A stretch of DNA of 64,000 bases from the NCBI RefSeq assembly GCF_016213215.1, contig NZ_JACRAW010000008.1:1-64000 (forward strand). The letters are read 5' to 3'. The DNA is from Bradyrhizobium sp. GTDB lineage: Bacteria; Pseudomonadota; Alphaproteobacteria; Rhizobiales; Xanthobacteraceae. Below are positions 9,053 through 17,318 of this stretch, one piece after another (positions within the stretch are counted from its first letter, which is position 1; each line of letters starts with the position of its first letter). A program made the position numbers and the translations under genes. The notes below the pieces were generated by a model. That model did no database searches, had not been told where the DNA came from, and worked only from the letters and a program-made list of their open reading frames with translations.

Positions 9053-9340
9053 CTACTCCATCACCTCTTCCGTCCTTCCGTCCTCCTTGAAGATTGTTCG
9101 CAGCAACCGCCACAGTTCTCGATGCCCGGCAGTTTGGCCGCCTTGTTTCAGGTAATCGGCAATATCCATTGTCGCTGTTTGGATCTCCAGCGTGCCATCG
9201 ATACCCACATCCAGATGGGCCACTTCGCGCTCGACGTACAAATTTTTCGCGTCAGTATCGAACACAAGCGTGCACCGATCCGCGTGGGTGATCTCGGGGC
9301 CCTTGATATGGCGACACAATTCGCGTCTTAGAAGAGCCAT
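9053..9340 (-). CDS. small conserved hypothetical protein
   Basis: A 95-residue acidic soluble protein starting MALLRRELCRHIKGP. GGGAGC precedes the ATG by six bases. It resembles small proteins of unknown function that I have seen in Bradyrhizobium genomes. Regularly alternating polar and hydrophobic residues (CTLVFDTDAKNLYVEREV) suggest a beta-rich N-terminal half, followed by a helix with ADYLKQGG. No signal peptide or cofactor motif is visible. It is followed on the same strand's upstream side by the GcrA-like gene, 61 bases away. Function unknown. Confidence 0.65.
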   Translation of the reverse strand: MALLRRELCRHIKGPEITHADRCTLVFDTDAKNLYVEREVAHLDVGIDGTLEIQTATMDIADYLKQGGQTAGHRELWRLLRTIFKEDGRTEEVME

Positions 9341-9401
9341 TTTCTGCTCCCGTCAGTAGCGATCAATCATCCGATCCTTTTCGACCGGGCGGCAGCAAGC
9401 C

Positions 9402-9731
9402 TCAGCCCGTATTCCTGACCGCATCAGCCAGCATGGCGTAAAGCTGGCGCTTGGTGAATTCCTTAGGCTGCCCCGCCATCGGCTTGCGCGCAGACACAAC
9501 CCTATCCACCGGGCGGGCACAGGCCGCCAACGGCGCTGGCCTTCGCTTCGGCACCGACACGATCCTGGGGTTGGCGGTTGGCGGCTTGTGACCGCGCTTC
9601 TGGCCCATGCGCTTCAACTTCGCGCTCACGGCGTTGCGGCTGTAGCCGAGCCGACTTGCGATCTGGCCGGCACTTTGGCCACCGGCCCAGAGTTTCTTGA
9701 GCAGTGCTACGTCTTTCGCATCCCAACTCAT
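9402..9731 (-). CDS. GcrA-like cell-cycle regulator family protein
   Basis: A 109-residue protein whose first 45 residues match the GcrA DNA-binding region: a W at position 3, WAGGQSAGQIASRLGYSRNAV (a helix-turn-helix) and a following KLKRMGQKRG. GcrA binds sigma70 and activates genes at methylated GANTC promoters in alphaproteobacteria. This copy is shorter than Caulobacter GcrA (about 170 residues) and its C-terminal half is a different basic linker, so it may be a paralogue rather than the master regulator. The upstream region has an AT-rich CGTATAAGTATC stretch. Confidence 0.8.
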   Translation of the reverse strand: MSWDAKDVALLKKLWAGGQSAGQIASRLGYSRNAVSAKLKRMGQKRGHKPPTANPRIVSVPKRRPAPLAACARPVDRVVSARKPMAGQPKEFTKRQLYAMLADAVRNTG

Positions 9732-10463
9732 GGGAGATACTTATACGCCGACTGCCGGCTACAGGCTAGTCGTTGATCAGGGTGCTCCAGCCGGCAGACA
9801 GTCTCGTCGCCGTACCGCAATGAGCGTCCTCACTTGGCGGGCCGATGAGGACACGAGACGTCATCTCGCTATTTGGTTGGGCGGCGGCTTGGCCTATAGC
9901 GGCGCGGTCGCAGCAGGTCGGCGCGGTGAAGCGCGTCGTAGAATTATTCTGCGACCAGCGCGGAATGTAAGAATATATCGGCGCCATTTCGCAATGCGCC
10001 ACAAGCCCTCGGGTGGGATGAAAGGTCGCGATGTAAACTTCATTCTTGGCTGGACCGGCGGGATGGCGCACCGCCAAACATGCGTCGGAATTGGCTGGGC
10101 GTTCTCCTGACGCGGCAGCGGCCTGCCCACCTGAGCCTGGCATACGTCTCCAGGTCCCAACTGGCGCCTTCCGAACATAGTTCCCAAGCTGTCAGCAAGC
10201 TGATGCCCAACGCGAGATCCGTAATGCGACTATTGGGCAAACAGCGGACATCGGCCACGCCGAGGCTGCAGGCCTTGATCTTCCCCCCATTCGGGTCCAT
10301 ATAGGCCCAATCGACACTTGGCCGAACGACTGGGCCGCTTCGCCTCGTTACTGACGGCGCGCACGTTTCAGACCCCTTCTCCAAAAATCGACCAACCGAC
10401 GAAGGTTCCGATCCCTCGGAGCCCAAGTCTCACGTGTACGTTGTCAGTGAAAGGACATCTTCC
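9732..10463. other. long intergenic region before the cold-shock gene
   Basis: About 730 bases with no frame that looks like a real protein on either strand. The longest frames lack ribosome-binding sites and have scattered, low-complexity composition. The last part may be a long 5' leader for the cold-shock gene, as is common for cspA-type mRNAs, but no conserved cold-box could be identified. Confidence 0.4.
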
Positions 10464-10673
10464 ATGAATAAGGGAACTGTGAAGTGGTTTAACAGCCAAA
10501 AGGGCTTCGGCTTCATTCAGCCCACCAACGGCGGCAACGACGTCTTTGTTCATATCAGCGCAGTTGAACGCGCCGGCATGAGCACCCTCAATGAGGGACA
10601 AAATGTCAGCTTCGATATCGTCGCAGACCGCCGCAGCGGCAAGTCTGCCGCCGAAAATCTGCGCGCCGCCTGA
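10464..10673 (+). CDS. cold-shock domain protein (CspA family)
   Basis: A 69-residue single cold-shock domain. [17 protein letters not shown] carries the RNP1 motif KGFGFI, and DVFVHISAV is RNP2. The family binds single-stranded RNA and DNA, melting mRNA structure under cold or other stress. The ATG at 10464 is preferred over an upstream in-frame start because AAGGAC lies 7 bases before it and the family begins [10 protein letters not shown] fatty-acid desaturase gene follows on the same strand after 131 bases, which fits a cold-adaptation setting. Confidence 0.95.
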   Translation: MNKGTVKWFNSQKGFGFIQPTNGGNDVFVHISAVERAGMSTLNEGQNVSFDIVADRRSGKSAAENLRAA

Positions 10674-10804
10674 GCGACCGCGCGAAGGGCCATTCAGCTC
10701 TGACCACGGATGTACTGGCAGAGCCTGCGGGTTCTGAGTCCCGCGGCCGATCCGTCGGCACGCGGGATTTCTATTTGGCCGCGATCGCGATAAAGGGAGT
10801 TGCG

Positions 10805-11893
10805 ATGACGACGTTGCAGAACAACAAGCTACAAATCGTCTTGACCACGGGACATAACTCAGACCCGGCGGCGCTCGACGCTCGGCGTTGGACACGCATT
10901 CTGCGCAGCTATTGCACCCCAAACCAGGTGCGCAGCGTCGTTGAATTGGCGATCACGGTGTTGCCGCTCGTGACGTTATGGACCGCGGCTTGGTTCACGT
11001 TCTCCCTCGGCTATTCCTGGGCTTCGTTGCTCATCGCGATTCCAGCTGCTGGTTTTCTAGTGCGTCTGTTCATGATCCAGCACGACTGCGGCCATGGCAC
11101 CTTTTTCGCCCACCGTCAGGCGAACGACTGGGTCGGCCGCATAATTGGCGTACTCACGCTGACGCCTTACGACTATTGGCGCCGCTCGCATGCGATCCAT
11201 CATGCCACCTGCGGCAATCTCGACCGCCGCGGCATCGGCGACATCGATACGCTGACAGTGCGCGAATATCAGGCGCTCTCACGGTGGGGCCGTCTGAAAT
11301 ACCGTCTTTACCGTCACCCGCTGATCATATTCGGGATCGGACCAGCCTACCTGTTTCTCCTGCAACACCGCCTCCCGGTCGGCCGCATGCGCGACGGCTG
11401 GCGGCCGTGGGCCAGCACAATGGCGACTAATCTCGCGATTGCCCTGATCGTCGGTGCGCTCGCGTGGTTCATCGGTATTCAGGCGTTCCTGCTCGTGCAT
11501 CTTCCGATCATGCTGCTCGCCGCCACAGCCGGCGTCTGGCTGTTCTATGTGCAACATCAATTCGAGCAAACCGCGTGGGAGCATGACGAGCGCTGGACCC
11601 TGCATGAAGCTGCTATGCACGGCAGTTCACATTACGATCTACCGGCAGTGCTGCGCTGGTTCACGGCTAATATCGGTATCCACCACGTGCACCATCTCTG
11701 CAGCCGTATTCCCTGTTACCGGCTGGGGCGCGTGCTGCGCGACCACCCGGAACTGCGCGAGGTCGGTCGCATAACGCTCCTGCAAAGCTTTCAGTGCGTA
11801 CGCCTTGTGCTGTGGGACGAGGCGCAGCACCGCCTGGTGTCGTTCCGCGAAGCAGGCCCGGACCTTCAAGAAACGACGATCGCCACACGATAG
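10805..11893 (+). CDS. membrane fatty-acid desaturase (DesA/omega-6 type)
   Basis: A 362-residue integral membrane di-iron enzyme. The three histidine boxes are HDCGH (93-97), HAIHH (129-133) and HHVHH (293-297), the order and spacing of acyl-lipid delta-12/omega-6 desaturases. About four to six hydrophobic stretches flank them. The ATG at 10805 is chosen because AAAGGGAG lies 6 bases upstream; an earlier in-frame start lacks one. It inserts double bonds into membrane acyl chains using oxygen and electrons from ferredoxin or a reductase. It sits between a cold-shock gene and a convergent cyclopropane synthase. Confidence 0.92.
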   Translation: MTTLQNNKLQIVLTTGHNSDPAALDARRWTRILRSYCTPNQVRSVVELAITVLPLVTLWTAAWFTFSLGYSWASLLIAIPAAGFLVRLFMIQHDCGHGTFFAHRQANDWVGRIIGVLTLTPYDYWRRSHAIHHATCGNLDRRGIGDIDTLTVREYQALSRWGRLKYRLYRHPLIIFGIGPAYLFLLQHRLPVGRMRDGWRPWASTMATNLAIALIVGALAWFIGIQAFLLVHLPIMLLAATAGVWLFYVQHQFEQTAWEHDERWTLHEAAMHGSSHYDLPAVLRWFTANIGIHHVHHLCSRIPCYRLGRVLRDHPELREVGRITLLQSFQCVRLVLWDEAQHRLVSFREAGPDLQETTIATR

Positions 11894-11981
11894 CCGCCGG
11901 CCGCAATTTTCTTGATCCTGACAGCTGCCACCACCAGGGCATCAGGTCGCCTCGGCTGGCAGCATGCCGGGTCGGCGTGGT

Positions 11982-13214
11982 TCAGCCGGCCATCTTCGCC
12001 CAGGCCGCCCGCTCGTAGTCGATCATAAAATCGCGCGTGATCGGCACCGCATCGCGTTTGGTCGACAGCAGCATTTGAAACACCATGTGAGAGCCATGCA
12101 GGAATTCGAGCTCAACGGCGGCGAGATAGAATTCCCACATCCGGCAGAACCGTTCGTCGTAGATCGCGGCAGCCCGGGCTCTATTTTTGGCGAAGCGCTC
12201 GCGCCAGTGTTTCACCGTGTAGCGATAGTGCAGCCGCAGCACTTCCATGTCGTCGCACCACAGACCGCAGCGCTCAATGGCAGCGAAGGTCTCAGATAGC
12301 GCCGGCACATAGGCGCCGGGAAAGATATACTTGCGGATGAATGGGCCGGTGGTGCCGGGCTGCGACATCCGGCCGATGCAATGGATGAAGGCATAGCCCT
12401 CAGGCGTCAGGAGTTCGCGGATCTTGCGGAAATATTCGTCAAAATGACCGATCCCGACATGCTCCATCATGCCGACCGAAACCACCCGGTCAAACTGGCC
12501 GGTGAGTTGGCGATAGTCCAACTCGCGAAACGCGACGAGATCGGAAACGCCGGCGGCTTCGGCATGAACGCGGGCTGCCTTGATCTGCTCGGGCGAAACA
12601 TTGACCGCGGTGACGTGGGCGCCTGTTTCGCGCGCCAGATGGATGGCGAAGCCGCCCCAGCCGGAGCCAATCTCGGCGACCGTCATACCGGGCTCCAGTT
12701 GCAGCTTGCTGGTGGCGTGGACCAGCTTGTTGCGTTGCGCCTGTTCGAGCGTCTCATGCGCCGGGTCTCGAAAATAAGCGCAGGAATATTGCATCTGATC
12801 GTCGAGGAACAGACGGTAAAGTTCGGTAGAGATGTCGTAGTGGTGGCGTGCATGAGCGGCGGCAAGCCCGATCGGATTGGCCTGGTGCCAGCGGCGCAGG
12901 CCGCGCCACATCCGCCGCATCAGCTTCTGTGAGCCGTACGAATAGAGCCCGGCGCGGTTGACCGAGAACAGCAGCAGAAAATCATGGATCGCGGCACCTT
13001 CCTCAAGCGTCAGCGTGCCGTCCATATAGGCTTCGGCGGCGTATAGCTCCGGATTGATAAACAGCGTTGTGTAGAGCTTGCGATCGTGGAAGTGGATGGA
13101 GACGTCTGGCCCGGGCAGGCGTTCGCCGAAGACATGAATCGTCCCCTCGGCATCGCGGACTCGCAGGGTGCCCTGGCGGATGAAGCGTCGAAGCAGATTG
13201 GACAACAAACGCAC
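11982..13214 (-). CDS. cfa: cyclopropane-fatty-acyl-phospholipid synthase
   Basis: A 410-residue SAM-dependent enzyme that adds a methylene bridge to unsaturated acyl chains of phospholipids at the membrane surface. The SAM motif VAEIGSGWGGFAIHLA is clear, and YSCAYF, VGMMEHVG and HCIGRM are Cfa signatures. The GTG start at 13214 is chosen because a strong GGAGGA lies 7 bases before it and the protein then begins as VRLLSNLLRRF, as in homologues; an upstream ATG at 13271 lacks support. It faces the desaturase gene tail to tail, and the desaturase makes its substrate. It follows lpxD on the same strand after 278 bases. Confidence 0.93.
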   Translation of the reverse strand: MRLLSNLLRRFIRQGTLRVRDAEGTIHVFGERLPGPDVSIHFHDRKLYTTLFINPELYAAEAYMDGTLTLEEGAAIHDFLLLFSVNRAGLYSYGSQKLMRRMWRGLRRWHQANPIGLAAAHARHHYDISTELYRLFLDDQMQYSCAYFRDPAHETLEQAQRNKLVHATSKLQLEPGMTVAEIGSGWGGFAIHLARETGAHVTAVNVSPEQIKAARVHAEAAGVSDLVAFRELDYRQLTGQFDRVVSVGMMEHVGIGHFDEYFRKIRELLTPEGYAFIHCIGRMSQPGTTGPFIRKYIFPGAYVPALSETFAAIERCGLWCDDMEVLRLHYRYTVKHWRERFAKNRARAAAIYDERFCRMWEFYLAAVELEFLHGSHMVFQMLLSTKRDAVPITRDFMIDYERAAWAKMAG

Positions 13215-13492
13215 GTGGCGATCCTCCGTGGTCGCTGCAAGTCCTTCAGGCAATCTCCCGAAAGAGATCACACGGCGCCCAACGAAATAGCGCTGAACGA
13301 TTTCACGGAATCGAACTTCGCATCATCTGGGTCCGTTTCGGGCGATCAAGAGCTTTGGTCGCGTCTCTCCTCCTTCAACAGCCGACATGCGGGGTACATG
13401 CGGCGGCATGCCCATTTGGGCTGCCAACAATGGAAGTCGCAAGCGGATATTGGCTTGTACTACGCAAAACCAATCGCGAGATACAAGCCGTC
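13215..13492. other. intergenic region between lpxD and cfa
   Basis: No gene, FixK box or strong terminator visible. The gap is short enough for lpxD and cfa to share a transcript, but an independent cfa promoter is equally possible. Confidence 0.35.
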
Positions 13493-14518
13493 CTATCCTT
13501 CTCCCCTTGTCATCTTCTTGAGGGTGGCAGTTTGTCGGAAGAAGTCCATTCTTGGCTGAGCAGGACTTCCAAGCACTCTTGCGGCTGGAGCGATGTCCGA
13601 AATGACGCCCGCTTGCGCTCCGATCTCCGCACCTTGACCGATCCGCAGATGCCCGGCCATAGCCGCCTGCCCGCCGACGCGGACGAAATCCTCAAGCACG
13701 GTTGAACCCGAAATGCCGACCTGGGCGACAATGACACAACACCGGCCGAGGATCACGTTGTGGCCTATCTGCACCAAGTTATCGAGACGGGAGCCCGCGC
13801 CGATCACCGTATCTCGTGATGACCCTCGATCAATCGTCGTATTGGCACCAACCTCAACATCGTCTTCCAGAATTGCCCGACCAAGCTGGGGGACCGATAG
13901 AAACCCCTCGCTGGTGGAGGCGAATCCAAACCCTTCTTGCCCGATCCGCGCGCCGGGATAGACGTAGACCCGTGCTCCCAAAATCGCATAGCCCAGGCTC
14001 GCATGCGCGCCAATCCGACAGTCTCGCCCAACCATCACGCCGCTGCCGATAACCGCGCAAGGACCGATCCGAGAGCCGGGTCCTATTTCTGCTCCGACCT
14101 CAATCACGGACAGCGGTCCGACCTCCGCCGACGGATCGACGATAGCTCCCTCCGCCACGATTGCCGACGGGTGGATACCGGGAGAAACCGGTGGCACGGG
14201 ATAGAACAGTGCAGCGACACGCGCCCAAGCAGCGTATGGTTCTGTCGTTACGATCGCCACCGTCCTGGCAGACACGCGCGCTGCCATATCAGGATGCACA
14301 ATCACAGCACCGGCCAACGTCTGATCGAGTGCCGATGCATAGCGTCGGTTGTCAAGAAAGCTCACTTCGTTGGGGCCCGCTGTTTGCAGAGGCGCCACCC
14401 CTTCGAAGAGCAGATCGCGTTCCTCGGCAGTCCCGCGTGCCGCGCCCGCAACAACCGAAAGTGGATACGGCCCACTTCGGCGAAAGAACCTTGCATTGCC
14501 CAAAGCTGCTTCGACCAT
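13493..14518 (-). CDS. lpxD: LpxD-type UDP-3-O-acylglucosamine N-acyltransferase
   Basis: A 341-residue protein with the LpxD N-terminal uridine-binding domain (FLDNRRYASAL near residue 55) and a long left-handed beta-helix of isoleucine-patch hexapeptides. The catalytic histidine sits in QIGHN (His253), and ILEDDVEVGANTTIDRG is the hallmark stretch. It N-acylates UDP-3-acyl-glucosamine in lipid A synthesis. The usual lpxD neighbours (bamA, fabZ, lpxA) are absent, so this is probably a second copy. GAAAGGAA lies 8 bases before the ATG. A perfect FixK/FNR box is centred about 80 bases upstream. Confidence 0.9.
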   Translation of the reverse strand: MVEAALGNARFFRRSGPYPLSVVAGAARGTAEERDLLFEGVAPLQTAGPNEVSFLDNRRYASALDQTLAGAVIVHPDMAARVSARTVAIVTTEPYAAWARVAALFYPVPPVSPGIHPSAIVAEGAIVDPSAEVGPLSVIEVGAEIGPGSRIGPCAVIGSGVMVGRDCRIGAHASLGYAILGARVYVYPGARIGQEGFGFASTSEGFLSVPQLGRAILEDDVEVGANTTIDRGSSRDTVIGAGSRLDNLVQIGHNVILGRCCVIVAQVGISGSTVLEDFVRVGGQAAMAGHLRIGQGAEIGAQAGVISDIAPAARVLGSPAQPRMDFFRQTATLKKMTRGEG

Positions 14519-14591
14519 ATCCCGTTCCTTTCAGGACAATAGGACGTTAGTTGGAGCGCGTTCTTAAGAGCAACGCATCTTCCGACCATGT

Positions 14592-14605
14592 TTGATTTGA
14601 ATCAA
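14592..14605 (-). promoter_or_regulatory. FixK/FNR-type box upstream of lpxD
   Basis: TTGATTTGAATCAA is a perfect TTGAT-N4-ATCAA palindrome, inside a longer symmetric context (CATG on both sides). Its centre is about 80 bases before the lpxD start, which leaves a short leader if transcription starts about 41 bases downstream, as at class II FNR/FixK promoters. FixK2 or FnrL would activate it under low oxygen. Confidence 0.75.
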
Positions 14606-15117
14606 GCATGGTGATAACCGCCGGTACTGCGCTGAACAGTCTTTTTTGGCTGACCCATGAACGTTTTCACCGCCACTGGAGCGGCCCACCCGCGGCGGCG
14701 TAGGGGACCACATCGATTCACACCAGGCGACGATGCTTGCGACGGAGCTTTCAGTGAGACAGGCTGACAGCAGGAATTGCCGCAGTGCGTTGCCCTCCCG
14801 ACCCTCTGAATGTCATTGGCCCGGATTGACCAACTGCGTCGCCAAAGAGTGCAAATCCCGCGGGATCGCGGGGAGCTGTAGCCAACCGTTTCCATCTAAG
14901 TTGCCGGGTCGGGCGCCCTACCTCCCGGGGTCTCGAGAATGTAAACGCCGAGGACGGCGGAACCGTCGATCCGGATTATCGGCGTAAGTCCCGCCGATGT
15001 ATGTTGCGGGTCAGACCCGGACCTTGGGATGTGTCGAGACAAGAACGGGGCATGTCGAATCTACTTCGACTGTCGGAACTCGCCCGATGGTTGGTTTAAG
15101 ACGGTGAGGAGGATGTT
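14606..15117. other. intergenic region, no gene seen
   Basis: About 500 bases between the FixK box and a small plus-strand gene. No frame has both a good start context and protein-like composition. No T-run terminator was seen. Confidence 0.35.
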
Positions 15118-15294
15118 ATGGCCCATGTTCTAATCGTCATCAGCTGGCTTGGCGGGGGTATGAATGGCGCCGCAATATCGACACAGGAATTTACCAGCGC
15201 AGAGCGATGCGAAGCAGCCCGGCTGGCGCTGATCGAGTACGCCAAGGCCCGTGGCTATGAAGAGACGCTTCGGCCCATCTGCATGCAAAAGTGA
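15118..15294 (+). CDS. small hypothetical protein, 58 residues
   Basis: A short gene with a strong GAGGAGG 6 bases before the ATG. The product starts MAHVLIVISWLGGG, a hydrophobic N-terminus, followed by an amphipathic helix with a Cys (SAERCEAARLALIEYAKARG) and a second Cys near the end (RPICMQK). The two cysteines and hydrophobic start fit a small secreted, disulphide-containing protein. It resembles small proteins that I associate with Bradyrhizobium, but I cannot name a family. Function unknown. Confidence 0.6.
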   Translation: MAHVLIVISWLGGGMNGAAISTQEFTSAERCEAARLALIEYAKARGYEETLRPICMQK

Positions 15295-15432
15295 AACAGG
15301 GGCGGCTCCCATGTGAATTGTTCGCAGCGCCTCCCCGCTCAGTCTGCACTTCAGTTCATCGCGAAGACAGAGGCTTTGACCTCGGTCAACAGGCTGTCTC
15401 CCCGACGGCGCTAGAGAAGCTCCGCGGATTGG

Positions 15433-15651
15433 GTGGAGCCGATCGTGGTGATCGACAGAAGACAAATGCTCGGTGTCGCGCTCGGGCTTGGGTCCGCCGC
15501 GATCCCATTCTCATCATCGGCAGCGGCATCAATGACCTATGAAGAAGCAGTGCGTTCGGCACGTGCGCCGCTGCAGGACGCGCCAAGAAATCGTGAGCTC
15601 GTGCGCTTTGCCAGTCTCGCTGCGGCGGCCCCCCGAACAGGTGATGCGCTC
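15433..15651 (+). pseudogene. N-terminal remnant of a Tat-exported Acg-type nitroreductase
   Basis: The frame encodes DRRQMLGVALGLGSAAIP, a twin-arginine-like signal, followed by MTYEEAVRSARAPL and NRELVRFASLAA. That order (signal, MxYxxAV, RELVRYATLAP) is the start of Acg-family FMN nitroreductases, which run to about 330 residues. Here it breaks off after about 70 residues and runs in frame into an unrelated membrane protein. The flavin-binding body is missing, so this is most likely a deletion remnant. No good ribosome-binding site precedes it. Confidence 0.5.
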
Positions 15652-16053
15652 ATGATCGCGAAGATCATCAAAGCAGCCGGCCTCTACTTCCTCATCGTCT
15701 TCGGCACCGGGTTCCTGCTGGGGCCCATCCGCGTTCTATGGCTGGAGCCGCGCATCGGTACGCTCGCGGCCGTGCTCTGTGAAGCGCCGTTCCTGCTTGC
15801 AGCTATCTTCGTCGGTTCGCGCCTGGCTCCGCGAGCCGTGCGCATCGAGCCGCGCACGGACATGCTGCTCGCGGTCGGGACTGCCGCGCTCGCGATGCAG
15901 CAAACAGCCGATGTGACGGTTGGCCTGGCGCTCCGGGATTTGGCCCTTCGCGATCAGCTCGCGCAATTTGCAAGCGCGGAAGGGGCAGTCTATGCGGCGT
16001 TGCTCATCCTGTTCGCGGTCATGCCCTCGCTCGCCAACCGAAACCCGAGATAG
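15652..16053 (+). CDS. small integral membrane protein of unknown function
   Basis: A 133-residue protein with four hydrophobic segments: IIKAAGLYFLIVFGTGFLLG, a second around AAVLCEAPFLLAAIFVG, a third at MLLAVGTAALAM and a fourth at YAALLILFAVM. LGPIRVLWL and RIGTLAAVL... match a small membrane protein type I know from rhizobia, with no assigned function. The ATG at 15652 is chosen because homologue-like sequence begins at MIAKIIKAAG and AGGTGA lies upstream. The frame is continuous with the nitroreductase remnant before it, so automatic annotation may call one 206-residue chimera. Confidence 0.65.
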   Translation: MIAKIIKAAGLYFLIVFGTGFLLGPIRVLWLEPRIGTLAAVLCEAPFLLAAIFVGSRLAPRAVRIEPRTDMLLAVGTAALAMQQTADVTVGLALRDLALRDQLAQFASAEGAVYAALLILFAVMPSLANRNPR

Positions 16054-16077
16054 AGAGCAGATCGAGCCTTCTCCCCC

Positions 16078-16926
16078 TCACCTGCCCCAGCGATCCTGCC
16101 AGATCTTCTCCCCGATCAAGCAGTTCACGCGCGGCTCCTTGGCGGCGACGCGCACGATCGGGCGCTCCGGCGTGCGGCCGGCGACTTCCATCAGGAGCTT
16201 GGTGCGGATGGCTTCCTTGAACCTGTCGCGTTCCTTGATCGAGACCACGAACGAGCCCGGACCACCGATCACGCAATCCTCGTAATAGTAGTCGAGGTTC
16301 TCGATATCCATGGTCGAGAAGGACGGCTCCTTCACCATGATCGGCAGGCCGTTGATGATGATCCCCTTCTCCAGCGCGGCATCGCGCGCCATGGTGACGG
16401 GGACGCCGTTGTTGTTGGGGCCGTCGCCGGAAATGTCGATCACGCGGCGCAGCCCGCGCCAGGGACTCTCGTCGAACAGCGGCATCGCGAAATTGATCGC
16501 GCCCGAGATCGAAGTGCGCGAGGCGCGACGGATCGGCGTCTTCGTGATCTCCGCGGCTACCGCATCCGCCGTCTCGGGCCCGTCGATCAGCCGCCAGGGG
16601 ATGATGATCTTCTGGTCATTGGAGGCCGCCCATTCGAAATAGGTCACGGCGATGCGACCGTTGGGACCGGCTTTCAACGCCTGCAGGAAATCCTTGGACA
16701 CGATCGCCTGCGCGTAGCCCTCGCGCTGAACCGCGAGCTCGTCCATGTCCATGGAATAGGAAACGTCGACGGCAATAATCAGCTCGACATCGACTGCCTG
16801 GCCTTCCCGGTCGGCCGCCTGCTCAATCGGTTGACGTTCCGGCTGCGGCGCAGCGATACCCGCCGCTTGGCCTCCGACTATCGCTCCCGCGACGAATACA
16901 GCCCCGATCGAGAACCACCAGCGCAT
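16078..16926 (-). CDS. DUF1194 (von Willebrand A-like) secreted protein
   Basis: A 282-residue protein with a signal peptide (MRWWFSIGAVFVAGAIVGG) and a VWA-like fold. DVSYSMD near residue 53 is the metal-ion-dependent adhesion site motif DxSxS, and RRVIDISGDGPNNNG is the DUF1194 signature. YYYEDCVIGGPGSF lies late. Such proteins are exported, bind a divalent metal and probably mediate protein contacts; no reaction is known. It converges with the small membrane-protein gene and diverges from the fluoride operon. No neighbours suggest a partner. Confidence 0.85.
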   Translation of the reverse strand: MRWWFSIGAVFVAGAIVGGQAAGIAAPQPERQPIEQAADREGQAVDVELIIAVDVSYSMDMDELAVQREGYAQAIVSKDFLQALKAGPNGRIAVTYFEWAASNDQKIIIPWRLIDGPETADAVAAEITKTPIRRASRTSISGAINFAMPLFDESPWRGLRRVIDISGDGPNNNGVPVTMARDAALEKGIIINGLPIMVKEPSFSTMDIENLDYYYEDCVIGGPGSFVVSIKERDRFKEAIRTKLLMEVAGRTPERPIVRVAAKEPRVNCLIGEKIWQDRWGR

Positions 16927-17159
16927 CGCGCCCTCCCGTCGTAGGCAAAGATGGTGACATGCAAACTGCGTGACGCAAAGCGAGAATGTCGAACCTCATT
17001 CACATTCAGGTTAGCAGCTCGCTGCATGAGGCTGCGCGACGCGCGGACACGTTGCCCGCGCCCTTTCATCAGCACTGGAATTCGCACGAGCGCCAAACCG
17101 GACGCGCGTTCTCGGCCCCCTATTGTGCCGCGCGATTTCCATGCTAGTTTGGTTCCGAA

Positions 17160-17223
17160 GATGGGGATGGAGTCCCCCGATAACCGCCCGGCGATGTGTT
17201 CGTATGGGCTGATGACTCCTGCT
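17160..17223 (+). promoter_or_regulatory. fluoride riboswitch (crcB motif)
   Basis: GGGGATGGAGTCCCCC, then ATAACCGCC, a variable stem, and GGCTGATGACTCCTGC reproduce the conserved blocks of the crcB aptamer (GGxGATGG..., AACCGC, CTGATGACTCCT) in order and spacing. An intrinsic terminator follows at 17268-17291, so fluoride binding should let transcription continue into the MFS-crcB-crcB-DUF190 operon. The genes it controls are exactly those expected. Confidence 0.92.
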
Positions 17224-17267
17224 GAGGTGGGGCAATCAGATGGCTCCGCTGCGGCGGGAGTATGATC

Positions 17268-17291
17268 AACCCGCCAGTGGCGGGTTTTTTG
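17268..17291 (+). terminator. riboswitch-controlled intrinsic terminator
   Basis: Stem ACCCGCC / GGCGGGT with a three-base loop, followed by a run of six T. It lies about 45 bases after the fluoride aptamer and before the first start of the operon. It is the off-state element of the switch. A competing pairing within CTCCGCTGCGGCGGGAG upstream could take part in the decision. Confidence 0.85.
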
Positions 17292-17318
17292 TTGCCCGAA
17301 GCGTGGTCGAGGCAAGAC

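Noticed and set aside
8886..9155. 89-codon plus-strand frame after the chemoreceptor
   Set aside because: Its second half is antisense to the small gene at 9053-9340, and the first half has no start signal.
10040..10426. 128-codon minus-strand frame in the long gap before the cold-shock gene
   Set aside because: No ribosome-binding site, no known domain, and only a short hydrophobic stretch; not enough to call a gene.
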